Positions 1 to 8,492 of a stretch of DNA of 52,856 nucleotides are shown one piece after another; position 1 is the stretch's first letter; each line of letters opens with the position of its first letter. The translations under genes and the position numbers were made by a program. This DNA is from Spirogloea muscicola (taxonomy: Eukaryota; Streptophyta; Zygnematophyceae; Spirogloeales; Spirogloeaceae), in the NCBI GenBank assembly GCA_009602725.1, contig WELB01000126.1, forward strand, positions 323,338 to 376,193. The letters are read 5' to 3'. The notes beneath the pieces were generated by a model, which worked only from the letters and a program-made list of their open reading frames with translations, was not told the origin of the DNA and ran no database searches.

Positions 1-600
1 TCCCTGCATCATCGCTGATGTGGTGACAACTGACTGCATCGAGTCCGCCAATCCCACCAGATCGGCGTCGTTTGCAGGGCACGCGGTCGGCCAGGCGGCC
101 CGGGGCAAGGAGCGAAAATATGCTGATCACCCGGTGGGGGATGAATTCGCGGCCCTGGCGATGGATGTACACGGGGCTTTCGGCAGCCGCTGGCTGGATC
201 TCATTCAGCGGCTTGCCCGCCAGGCAATTGACCGGCGGCCGGGTCTGCCAGGGGCGATGCCCGGCTTCAACGCCGCCGGTTCGCTCGCACAAGTCTTCCG
301 CATGCGCCTGGCCGTATCGCTTCGACGCTCCCTTGCCCACGCCGTCCACACGCGAGCAGGCCGTGCTATGGCCGCCGCCTCGGGGTCTCGGCGGAGTGCC
401 TCTTTCCCTGCAGCGAGCTACTCAGACCTGATGTTGCTCACTCGTGGGTACTGAGCTTCCCTCTGCATCGTCTCTGTGTTCTGCAGTGTTTTGTAGTGTA
501 GTCCTTCTTCCGGCTCCTCTTTCTTTGGCTTTGGACATTGTCCATTCTTTCCATCTTCTCTATGGGCGCGCACTTCTCTCAATGGGCGGGCCCTTCCCTC
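1..600 (+). mobile_element. LINE-like retrotransposon, 3' part (copy A)
   Basis: An open frame from the left edge to the stop near 452 encodes the C-terminal part of a non-LTR retrotransposon polyprotein. It reads ADVVTTD (beta strand of a nuclease-like fold), then GKERKYADHPVGDEF, then RMRLAVSLRRSLAHAV, and ends ...YSDLMLLTRGY. The same order recurs in copies at 958-2545, 3343-4060, 4150-4972, 5270-5900 and elsewhere. From general knowledge of algal LINE proteins, this block lies downstream of the reverse transcriptase and follows a Cys/His finger. The 3' UTR holds a perfect palindrome TGGACATTGTCCA at 532-544 and a terminal box near 560 (TCTATGGGCGCGC). The copy is cut by the window edge, so its 5' extent is unknown. 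No reverse transcriptase motif is visible here, so enzyme identity rests on the family resemblance. Confidence 0.75.
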
Positions 601-639
601 CTGCTGCTGCTGACCTGACCGGCTCAGTGATGACGAGTC

Positions 640-957
640 AGCTCGTAGCTCATTCGACACCGGCATCCTTGGCTCTGGCTGGGTTTTTGGACTGGCTTTG
701 CCAGCCCCTCTTCTCTATGGACGAGCACTTTCCTCTGGCCAGGGGACCCGCTTCCAGGAACCCAGTATCTCTGACCTGAGGCTGCTTAGCAGGGGTTACT
801 GAGTGCTTCGTAGCTGCTTAGTCTCTTCTTGTGCTTGTTATTCTTAGTGCTTCCCCTGGCCCCTTCTCGTCCTTTGTTCATTCTTTTTTTGGGCTGGCTT
901 TATTCAGCCCCTATCCTCGATGGGCGAGCCCTTCTTTCTGGCGTATACGGCCACCCT
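640..957 (+). mobile_element. LINE 3' tails, second subfamily (two stacked fragments)
   Basis: This stretch contains two stem-loop tails and one coding end. A stem-loop lies at 689-708 (CTGGC-TTT-GCCAG core) followed by the box CTCTTCTCTATGG. A short coding end at about 745-801 reads FQEPSISDLRLLSRGY then stop. It is followed by a UTR containing a second stem-loop at 891-910 (GGGCTG...CAGCCC) and the box ATGGGCGAGCCC. The coding end and UTR match the minus-strand copy at 34908-35037 closely, which defines a subfamily distinct from copy A. Confidence 0.65.
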
Positions 958-1221
958 CGTTCAGCACCCCTCGTTCCTCACCTCACCAGCTGCGCTGCTG
1001 CAGGCTAGCCTGCCGGTCAGCGCGGCGGCTTGGGATGCCGCTCAGTTGCCCGCGCCTGTGAGGCGGCCTACCTGGGCAGCTGGGCTCAGGTTGCAGCCCC
1101 ATGTGCCAGCGATTCATCGTTCACGGCCAGCGCGCCCTGGAGCGGGCGGCAGCTGAAGTGGAGACCGGCCAGCTGCCCTTCCGCTCTGCCCGCGACAGGC
1201 TCCTGACGGTCCACCCCCAAC

Positions 1222-1884
1222 ATGTCGGAGCAGGCCGTCCCTTTCATCCACCTCGCCCACACCCCTGACCTGCGTGCCCAGGCACGCTACATGGCGCTGG
1301 TGGAGCAAGCGGCCCTTGACCGAGTGGTGGAGCTTCTCCCTCCGCCTGACCTTCGAGGGCGCGCCCGGCTCTTCTCAGCCTCCTCCCCTGGAGCGGCGGC
1401 GTGGTTATTAGCATTCCCACTTTAAGCGGCGCTCACCATGCCAGATGAGGTCTTTCAGACGGCGGTCCGCCGGCTCTTGGGCCTCCTCCCTCCCTCCCTC
1501 GTGGGCGTCACTCAGTGCGAGTGCGGTGCCCGTCACGCCGACCCTGCGGAGCTGGCTGCGCACATGCTCCGTTGCGCACACGGGGGCAAGAGGACCAGTT
1601 CCCACGACCTCCTGCGAGATGGCATGCAGGGGGTGTTCATGGAGGCGGGCTACAAGGTGGCCGTGGAAAAATCCTCAATAACGCCCATCCAGCTGGGTGC
1701 GGACGGCCAGCTCCATACACGACGCGCCAAGCTGGTCGCCATCCCGCCCGGCGGAGGTCCCCGCATCATCGCCGATGTGGTGACTACTGACTGCGTCGAC
1801 TCCGCCAATCTCACCAGATCGGCGTCGACTGCAGGGCACACGGTCGGCCTAGCGGCCCGGGGCAAGGAGCGCAAATATGCGGAT
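1222..1884 (+). pseudogene. LINE polyprotein C-terminal domain, one nonsense codon
   Basis: A single frame runs from 1222 to the nested insertion at 1884 and is interrupted only by a TAA at 1423-1425, between ...WLLAFPL and AALTMPDEVFQ. The part before the stop resembles the linker after a LINE reverse transcriptase. The part after it holds CxC...HMLRC, a His-Asp-Leu-Leu helix and the ADVVTTD strand. E in AVEKSS, D in IIADVV and K in GKERKY are in the order expected of a PD-(D/E)XK-like nuclease. That assignment is an inference from spacing, not demonstrated. Upstream of 1204 the frame is closed by stops and the similarity continues in other frames. Confidence 0.6.
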
Positions 1885-2087
1885 CTCTGGGTCTCGGCGG
1901 AGCGCCCCTTTCCCTGCAGCGAGCTACTCAGACCTGATGTTGCTCACTCGTGGGTACTGAGCTTTCCTCTGCATCGTTTCTGTGTTTTGCAATGTTTTGT
2001 ACTTTCTCCGGCTCCTCTTTCTTTGGCTTTGGACATTGTCCATTCTTTTTTAAGCCAGCCCCTCTTCTCTATGGGCGCGCATTTCCC
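1885..2087 (+). mobile_element. nested 203-base LINE 3' end inserted in copy B
   Basis: The segment starts inside the last coding helix (CTCTGGGTCTCGGCGG), runs through the terminal LLTRG-like peptide and the UTR with palindrome TGGACATTGTCCA at 2030-2042, and ends at the box CTCTTCTCTATGGGCGCGC. It interrupts copy B between KYAD and DHPVGDEF, which are adjacent in copy A. GAT occurs on both sides (1882-1884 and 2088-2090), as a very short target duplication or microhomology. The right border places the element's 3' terminus just after the ATGGGCG box. Confidence 0.65.
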
Positions 2088-2631
2088 GATCACCCGGTTG
2101 GTGATGAATTCGCGGCTCTGGCAATCGATGTCCATGGGGCTTTCGGCAGCCGCTAGCTGGATCTCCTCCAGCGGCTTGCCCGTCAGGCCATTGACCGGCG
2201 GCCGGGTCTGCCAGGGGCGCTGCCAGGCTTCAACGCCGCCAGTTCGCTCGCCCAGGTATTCCGTATGCGCCTGGCGGTCTCGTTCCAACGCTCCCTAGCC
2301 CACGCCATTGACAGGCGAGCAGTCGTACTATGGCTGCTGCCTCTGGGTCTCGGCGGAGTGCCTCTTTCCCTGCAGCGAGCTACTCTGACTTGATGTTGCT
2401 CACTCGCGGGGTACTGAGCTTCCCTCTGCATCGTCTCGTCTTCTGTTGAGTAGTCCTTTTTCGGCACCGATTTCTTGGCTTTGGACATTGTCCATTTTTT
2501 TGGGGCAGGCTTTGCCAGCCCCTCTTCTCTATGGGCGAGCACATTCTTCCTCTGCTCGTAGAGGTCGCCAACAAGAGATGCCCGAACACCGGTTGTATGC
2601 TCGAATACTGGATGTATAGGGAAACGAGCAC

Positions 2632-2672
2632 GAGAGAAGGCGCGCATGACATGGAAAGGAGGCCAATATAAT
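2632..2672 (+). repeat. interspersed motif GAGAGA-GGCGCGC...GGCCAAT, copy 1
   Basis: A stretch of about 40 bases with GAGAGAAGGCGCGC, CATG, GGAAAGGAGGCCAAT in order. Near-identical stretches occur at 9655-9700 and 49413-49456. It lies between LINE fragments; whether it is part of a mobile element is not clear. Confidence 0.5.
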
Positions 2673-2721
2673 CAGCGTGTACACTGTTCAGGCGAAAGCT
2701 GGTGCAGCGAGTAAGAAGAAA

Positions 2722-2800
2722 GCGCGCGCCCATAGAGAAGAGGGGCTGGCAGAGGCCAGCCCGAAAAGAGCCAAGAAGATGCCTACAAGACGAGTGGGGC
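2722..2800 (-). mobile_element. solo LINE 3' tail, inverted
   Basis: Read on the minus strand, this shows TTTTCGGGCTGGC, a four-base loop, GCCAGCCC, then CTCTTCTCTATGGGCGCGCGC. The stem at 2743-2762 is eight perfect base pairs. No coding part is attached, so this is either an extreme 5' truncation or a broken remnant. Confidence 0.6.
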
Positions 2801-2854
2801 AGAGAGTGGAGCTACACAAAGCGGAGCCCTATGCCAGGGTGGCTTCTGCTCTTT

Positions 2855-3118
2855 GGCTCACACGGTCCACACGCCGCGCTGGCCGCGCTATGGCTGCTGC
2901 CTCAGGGTCTCGGCGGAGTGCCGCTTTTCCTGCTTCGAGTTATTCTGATTTGCTGTTGCTCACTCGTGGATTTTGACCATCCATCTGAATCATTACGTGT
3001 CCTGGTGTGTAGTTTTGTCTTTTTCGGCACCGTTTTGTGGCCTTTATGGCCTGCGTCCATTCTTTTCTGGGCTGGCTTTGCTAGCCCCTCTTTTTCTATG
3101 GGCGAGCCACTTCTATAC
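2855..3118 (+). mobile_element. LINE 3' end (copy D)
   Basis: Short coding remnant ending ...SSYSDLLLLTRGF and stop at 2976, matching the ends of copies A and B. It is followed by a UTR with a stem-loop at 3069-3087 (GGGCTGGC-TTT-GCTAGCCC, one G-T wobble pair) and the box CTCTTTTTCTATGGGCGAGCC. Only about the last 40 codons of the element remain. Confidence 0.6.
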
Positions 3119-3180
3119 CAGGGTGGCAGAGGTGACAGGGTGACGCGTGACCGCCCGGGGGCGCGGAGGCCTCTCCCCAC

Positions 3181-3322
3181 TTGTTCAGTCTTTTTTGGGC
3201 TGGCCTTTTCCAGCCCCTATCCTGTTCTCTCTGTTGCTCACTTGTGGTTATTGAGCATCCATCTGCATCATTATTGATGTGTAGTTTTGTCTATCCTCTA
3301 TGTGCGAGCCCTTCTCTCTCCC
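3181..3322 (+). mobile_element. LINE 3' tail fragments, rearranged
   Basis: Contains a stem-loop at 3197-3216 (GGGCTGG...CCAGCCC), then the coding end TGTTGCTCACTTGTGGTTATTGAGC near 3230, and a UTR whose stem-loop has been lost before the box ATCCTCTATGTGCGAGCCC. Two tails appear to overlap or to have recombined. Confidence 0.5.
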
Positions 3323-3342
3323 CAAGGTGGTCTCTCCCCCTC

Positions 3343-4060
3343 TCCCCCTCTCCGCGATGCCCTGGCGGGGTTGATTCGCGACGATGGGTACCGTGCGGTT
3401 TTGGAAGTGAACAACATCATGCCTATCACCAGGATGCCAAGGGACATCACCATCGCCGCACACTTGACATTGTGGGCGTGCAACCTGGTGGAGGACCACG
3501 GGCCTTGGTCGATGTTGTTGTTCGGAGGCTTACAAAGGTCCAGCATCGACGCACATCGCTGGCCACGCAGTGGGCAGTGCAAAACAAAGAATGCTGCAGC
3601 ACTACTCCAATCATCCCCAATGCGATCAGCTCCTGCCTGCGGCAATCGACATCTTTGGCTGTTTAGGTCCTCATTTCCACACTCTCCTTCAAAATACTGC
3701 CACTCTAGGCTACGCACGACATGCAGATGTGTTTCCGGCTGAGGTGGGCTTGCCAGCTGCATATCTGTCGTTCTTGCGACGACGAGTTTCGGCCTGTTTG
3801 CAGCGTGCTCAGGCTGATGCTTTGCACCAGGAAGCTGGGCGAGTTCTAGTTGGTAGCAGAAGGGCTTCGTATCTGCCATCTAGTATTGAGGCATCGATTA
3901 GCGTCCTTTATGTATTGACCCGTGGTTACTGAGCGGGGCAATCTGCTATAGGTTATGTACGTGATGTGCTTGCCTTTATACTTGGCCATTTGGCCCTTCG
4001 TTTGTTTCAAATACGGGCATAGAGCCAGCCCAAAAATGAATGACGAGGTTCAGAACAACG
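3343..4060 (+). mobile_element. LINE-like retrotransposon copy E (divergent subfamily)
   Basis: The copy begins in the helix before the nuclease-like strand (RDALAGLIRDDGYRAVLEVN), corresponding to RDGMQGVFMEAGYKVAVE of copy B. It shifts frame at least twice and is then open from 3570 to 3932, ending ...IEASISVLYVLTRGY with the UTR starting TGAGCGGGGC. The UTR includes a GTGCTTGCCTTTATACTTGGCC block that recurs at 9170 and 49548. The sequence has diverged more from A and B than those have from each other, which suggests a separate lineage. Confidence 0.6.
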
Positions 4061-4149
4061 AGTTAAAGAGAAATCGCTCTTTCAAATGAAAGGATGTAAG
4101 AACGAGGGCAGTGAAAGCCAGCCTGAAGATGAATGGACAATGTAGTGGC

Positions 4150-4972
4150 AAATGGCTGTTAGAAGAAGTGGCTCTCCCAATGGGGGCAAGGGCTGTGAGA
4201 AGCCAGCCCGAAAAGAATTGACAAGGTTCGAAGGGGCCAAACTACGAGCTAAGCAGCGACTGTGGGGCCTAAAGAGGCTATGGCAGAAGGGGGGAGGATG
4301 GACCACTCAGTAGTTACGAGTAAGGAGCCTCACATCCGACAGACTAGCTGCCGGAAGACTATCCCCCTGACGAAAGCCGGAGGCCGCAGCGAGAGCACGG
4401 CCAGCACGCAGATGCAAGGCGTGGGCCATGGACCGCTGGAGGGAGACGGACAAGCGCATACGATACACCTGAGCCCACGAGCCAGCGGCGTTGAAGTCAG
4501 CCGGCTCACGGCGCCTGCGGGACACAGCGCGCCGTGCAAGCCTGGCCAACAGGTCGAGCCAGTGGGATCCGAGAGCCCCGTGCACGTCCACAGCCCGGGG
4601 GACGAACTAATCGGAAGCCGGGTGGTCGGCGTGTTTGGCCGCCTTGCTGCGAGCGGCCTTCGCCGCAGCGTGGCCAGCCCGCGAGGCAGAAAGCCCCGGG
4701 TTGGAGCGGTCGACCACATCAGTTGTGACCACATCGGCAATGATGCGCCCGCCGCCGCCCGTCGTGGACGCCACTAGGTCGACGCGGCGCGTGTGGAGTC
4801 CGTCGGCCCTCTGGAGGATGGGCATGACAGACGTATTCTCCATCGCAACTGTGTATCCGGCCTCCTGGAAGATGCCGAACATTGCGTCGCGGAGGAGGTC
4901 GTGAGCGGCTGTGCGCTCGCCGCCAGTAGCGCAGCGGAGGACATGCGCCGCTAGCTCCGCCGGGTCCGGCTA
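4150..4972 (-). mobile_element. LINE-like retrotransposon copy F
   Basis: On the minus strand, similarity starts at about 4972 with DPAELAAHVLRCATGGER, continues HDLLRDAMFGIFQEAGYTVAME and ADVVTTD, and ends RLLTRNY and stop at 4307. An in-frame stop lies between HPASD and FVPRAVDVHGA near 4605. Protein identity with copy B is high over the first 120 residues. The UTR has GGGCTG (4204-4209 on minus), an 8-base loop, CAGCCC (4190-4195), then CTTGCCCCCATTGGGAGAGCC, the second tail type. Another partial minus-strand tail lies at 4105-4140. The 5' border is abrupt, typical of incomplete reverse transcription. Confidence 0.7.
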
Positions 4973-5269
4973 ACAAAGGTGTCCAAGAAGGGGGGGAGGA
5001 CGGAGAGGGGAGGAGCTGGCCGAGGCACCCCCAGCCACCTCCCTCACCGTGCCTGTTACTAGCACCTCGCCCATTCACCCTCTCCCATCCGGCACCGACA
5101 CGTCTTGCCCACGTGGCGAGTTCTCCGGGGAGCCCGGCGTGGACGGCAGCGGCAGACTGAGACAGTTGCGGAATATATCTGCATGCTAGCCTTCATACTT
5201 TAAAGACGTCACACTTATTCAGGTGGGGGTGCCTGTCGCTTTCTGGAGGCGGCTTGCTCGGACCACCTG
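4973..5269. other. spacer between inverted LINE copies
   Basis: About 300 bases separating copy F (minus) and copy G (plus). I see no gene. Short open frames exist, but none resembles a known protein or the LINE consensus. Confidence 0.5.
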
Positions 5270-5900
5270 GCACGGAGAGCAGTTTCGTGCTTTTTTGCAC
5301 CTTCCGGCCATTTCAGACCCTCTTTTTCTACGGGCGAGCAATTTCTTTCAGACCTTGTACATTCCTGTTGGGCTGGCCTCTACCTTGTTCAGTCTTTCTG
5401 GGCTGGCTTTCTGGGCTGACCTGCTTGCCAGGGTTGCGCGGCGCCCTGTGTCCCGCAGGCGAGGCGAGCAGGCTGAATTCAACGCCGCTGGCTCGTTGGC
5501 CCGGTCTACCGCATGCGCCTGTCCATCTCCCTTCAGCGGTCCATGGCCCACGCTTTGCACCCGCGTGCTGGCCGTGCTCTCGCTGCAGCCTATGGCTTTC
5601 GTTAGGGGATTGTTTTCGAGCAGCTAGTCTGTCGGATTTGAGGCTCCTCACTCGTACCTATTGAGTGGTTCATCCTACATCAGTTCTGAGACAGCACTTT
5701 TGGCCCCTTCGTAGTTTGAGATCCAGCCAGCGGCTGCCGAAAGCCCTGTGACATCCATCGCCAGGGCCGCGAATTCGTCCCCCACCGGGTGATCAGCATA
5801 TCTTCGCTCCTTGCCCTTTGTTCGTAGTTTGGCCCCTTCGGACCTTGTCAATACTTCCCGGGCTGGCTTCTCACAGCCCTTGCCCCCATAGGGAGAGCCA
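5270..5900 (+). mobile_element. LINE-like retrotransposon copy G
   Basis: After a tail-like stretch (5270-5400, with a TTTTTCTACGGGCGAGC box), coding similarity runs from 5400 (WADLLARVARRPVSRRRGE, FNAAGSLA) through a frameshift to RMRLSISLQRSMAHALHPRAGRAL. It ends at a stop near 5660. The UTR is interrupted at 5719-5820 by a minus-strand LINE fragment. It then continues with GTAGTTTGGCCCCTTCGG, a stem-loop at 5860-5879 (GGGCTG...CAGCCC), and CTTGCCCCCATAGGGAGAGCC. The tail type matches copy F. Confidence 0.65.
5708..5831 (-). mobile_element. internal LINE fragment with 11-base flanking direct repeats
   Basis: The insert 5719-5820, read on the minus strand, matches only the middle of the C-terminal domain (GKERRYADHPVGDEFAALAMD...AGWI). 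It lacks any 3' tail. TTCGTAGTTTG occurs immediately on both sides (5708-5718 and 5821-5831). The uninterrupted version of this host UTR (GTAGTTTGGCCCCTTCG) is seen in copy F. The insert is very close in sequence to positions 110-210 of copy A. Confidence 0.7.
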
Positions 5901-5939
5901 CCCCTGTTACACAGCCCACCCCCCCTTGTTAGGAATCTC

Positions 5940-6310
5940 TTCCAATTTACGGTAGTGGCTGGGAAGGCCAGCCCAAAAAGACTGGACAAGGTCCAAAGAG
6001 CCGAAAGGCGCCTACACCACACAAGTATGCACGGGACTACAGCAAAGAAGAAGTGGCTCTCCCAATGGGGGCAAGGGCTGTGATAAGCCAGCCCGAAAAG
6101 AATTGACAAAGGTTTGAAGGGGCCTGAAGCACTAAGCAGCTATGAAGGGGCCTGAAGATGCTATGTCAGAACGGGGGAGGATGGACCACTCAGTAGCTAC
6201 GACTGAGGAGCCTCAAATCCGACAGACTAGCTGCCGTGAACCTATCCCCCTGACGAAAGCCTGAGGCCGCAGCATGAGCACGTCCAGCACGCAGATACAA
6301 GGCATGGGCG
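5940..6310 (-). mobile_element. LINE 3' ends, minus strand
   Basis: Two tails lie in tandem. One at 5950-6000 has a GGCTGG...CCAGCC stem. The other, 6040-6310, has a short coding end (6180-6310) matching the last residues of copy F, a UTR, and a stem-loop at 6075-6094 followed on minus by CTTGCCCCCATTGGGAGAGCC. The coding part is frameshifted. Confidence 0.6.
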
Positions 6311-6356
6311 GGACTACAGCAAAGGGGAGCTTAGTAACCTGAAGAGCTCACTTGGG

Positions 6357-6477
6357 AGAGCTCACTTCCCACAGCCATTGCCTTACATTGGAGGAGCTGT
6401 TCTGGCCGTTCACAGCCCCCGCCCCCTCCGGAAGAGCTCACTTCTCACAGCCATTGCCTTATATTGGAGGAGCTGTT
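6357..6477. repeat. 45-base direct duplication derived from a LINE tail
   Basis: Units at 6357-6401 and 6433-6477 differ at about two bases. Both contain CACAGCCATTGCCTTA and ATTGGAGGAGC, a degenerate form of the second tail type (CACAGCCCTTGCC...GGGAGAGCC; compare 9240-9270). A local duplication of a tail end is the simplest reading. Confidence 0.55.
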
Positions 6478-7238
6478 AGTCCTTAGGCTGCCGCGGCCGC
6501 CAGTCGCCATGGTTGCAGGTGAGTCAGCAGTGCACCAGCTGACTTGCAGGATATCTTCAGACCGGCCCCCTTCGAGCCACTTCTTCGAGCTGGCCCCTTG
6601 GGCTGGCCTCCCCCCTCCGAGATGAATGGACAAGGTTCGAAGAGGCCGAAAAGCGCTGGAACTCACAACAAAGCAAGAACAACGAATGAAGCTCACTTCC
6701 CCCTCAAGCCCATCACCATTCTGTGTATGGTCTTGTAGTTTCTTGATATGCGATGGGGTCAGTGGGAGTAATAGGTCACTCGGAATTGAAGGGGGGCCAT
6801 CGAGCTCCGAGCAATGACGAAGAGTCAGGTTAAACGCAACGTCGCCGCGGCAGGGCCGGCCTCCTTGACGCCTCGTCACCGTCACGTCGCGTCGCATCGC
6901 GTTGCCTCCCCGCTTGGGCCGTCGGTGGCGGGGAAAAGCCGCCTCGGGCGCCCCACCCGCGCCGCCGCGCCGCCGTCGCCGCCGCCGCCGCCGGTCCTCA
7001 NGCCAGCCGCGTCCAGCCTCAGAGGCGCCGGTGCGCTGGCCGCGGCAGTCGCGCGCTGCATTCCCCGCAGCGGCGCGGCCCTGCCGGCGGCGCTCAGCTG
7101 ACTGCTTCAAGCTCTAAGCTCTGAGCTGACTTTAGCTTAGCAGAGCTGAGAAGCTGAGCTAAGCTGATCCTGCGGAGTAGACGAGGACTGTGGAGAGCAG
7201 CGTGGTGCGACGGCGTTGCGGCCGCAGCCGAGGCGGCC
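6478..7238. other. 5' flank of the Agenet-ENT gene, no gene seen
   Basis: A LINE-tail-like patch occurs around 6580-6660 (GGGCTGGCC, GGACAAGGTTCGAAGAGGCCGAAAAG). From 6830 the sequence is very GC-rich with CCG runs and a single N at 7001. The remainder to 7238 is likely promoter and 5' UTR of the next gene. I saw no clear TATA box. Confidence 0.5.
7001..7001. other. single N, probable unsized gap
   Basis: One isolated N in a CCG-rich stretch. By analogy with the Ns at 9701 and 49138, where gene frames show missing sequence, this is probably a join of unknown length and not one ambiguous base. Confidence 0.5.
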
Positions 7239-8492
7239 ATGTTTATACGCAAGGGCAGCTTGGTCGAGGTCGCCGGCAGCGGCGACGGCTTCCAGGGCTC
7301 CTGGTGGACGGCGGTCGTGCTGCAGCGCACGAGCCACCAATTGCTCGTGCAGTACGAGGAGCTGCTGGCGGACGAGAGCTCCGACGCCAAGCTCGAGGAG
7401 CTCGTCTCCGTGAATGCCGTGCGCCCGCGGCCACCGCAGATCGACGACGAGCCGATCCGGTGGCGCCCGCGCTGCGCCGTTGAGGCCCTCTACAACGACG
7501 GCTGGTGGCAGGGCCTTATCACGCACGCCCCCCGAGCTGCGGACGGCACCGGTGCCGTCGTCGAGTACAGGGTGTACTTCCCGACCACCTCCGAGAGCCT
7601 CCACTTCGCTCCGAGCATGCTGCGGACACGCCAGGACTGCATCCACGGCATATGGCACATCAAGACACCGGTGAGCCGCTGAGCAGGCCATGGAGCTCTT
7701 TCACAGGAGCGCTCGCAGTTCTATTGGAACCCCATGTCTATGTGATCAGCAGACAAATGCAAATGCAGACAATTACGGCGTTGTTTGCGGATGTTATCAC
7801 GTCCTGCCATGAGACATAATGACATAGGCATCTCTAGTCAGAAGACAGTAGAGCATCTTCCTGTCCCTTCTGCTGCCACAAGCAGTGACTAGCGGGCCAG
7901 GGCCACCTTTCCCTGTTGGCCTGCATGACGCGTTTAGGTGAGCAATGTGTGAGCTCAAGTCAGCAGTCGAGAGTCCCTTGACTAATCGTCTGTCCCTTGG
8001 TCGCTGGTTTCGCAGGACCTGGTTGTCCGGTTGCACATGCCAATGGAGGCGGCTGGCACAAAGGAGTGCCCCACCACGTCAGAGTCCTCCGGCTCAGCTA
8101 TGCTGCACGATTTGAAGGGTGGTGGCAAGCGGCAGTGGATAGATGGCACCTCTACCCCCATAAGCACGAGGCCGCCACCACTGCTTGACGCCGGCAGCAA
8201 CAGTGGAGATGGTGTCATCAATGGCTGGGACTGTGGCAGCCCTGGTGGCCTCATGGCAGGAGTGCAGTCGCCTGATGGCCCTTTCTTGAGCTCTGCCCAG
8301 CGCAAGATGGAGCAGAAGGCATACCGTGCCGTCTTGAGCGCCTTCCACCTCCAGAGCTCCTCGCTTGACATACGGCGGCAGCGAGCTATCGTGGACCTCC
8401 GCATGCTGCTGCATATTGAGCCAGCAGAGCACGCTGCATTTCTGGCCGAAATAACGGCCGACAGCAGCCTCAGTGACGAGCCTGTCTGCTGA
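7239..8492 (+). CDS. Agenet and ENT domain protein (EMSY-like chromatin reader)
   Basis: Two exons are supported: 7239-7670 (donor GTGAGC) and 8016-8492 (acceptor TTTCGCAG). They join in frame (HIKTP-DLVVRLHM) to give about 302 residues. The first 140 residues form a tandem Agenet/plant Tudor-like region: RKGSLVEVAGSGDGFQGSWW, then WRPRCAVEALYNDGWWQG and YRVYFPTTSE, with the aromatic residues typical of methyl-lysine readers. The C-terminal 55 residues (AYRAVLSAFHLQSSSLD...LHIEPAEHAAFL) match the ENT domain of EMSY-like proteins. Plant EML proteins combine the same two domains, usually ENT first; here Agenet comes first. The inferred role is a nuclear histone-binding adaptor. The linker is Gly/Pro/Ser-rich and probably disordered. 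The start is the first ATG giving an intact Agenet fold. Confidence 0.8.

Larger units (their letters stand above)
958..2545 (+). mobile_element. LINE-like retrotransposon copy B, split by a nested insertion
   Basis: This is the longest copy in the window. Coding similarity starts around 960 in shifted frames and becomes clear from 1222. It includes a finger-like CxC...HxxxC cluster (about 1519-1581), a SHDLLRDGMQG helix, AGYKVAVE, and ADVVTTD. The KYAD motif ends at 1884, and the continuation (DHPVGDEF) resumes at 2088 after a 203-base insert that is itself a LINE 3' end. The second half (2088-2420) carries a TAG in the GSR-LD motif (near 2153) and frame changes. The tail has the palindrome TGGACATTGTCCA at 2482-2494, a stem-loop at 2502-2522 and the box CTCTTCTCTATGGGCGAGC. 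All signs are of a dead copy truncated at its 5' end. Confidence 0.75.
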
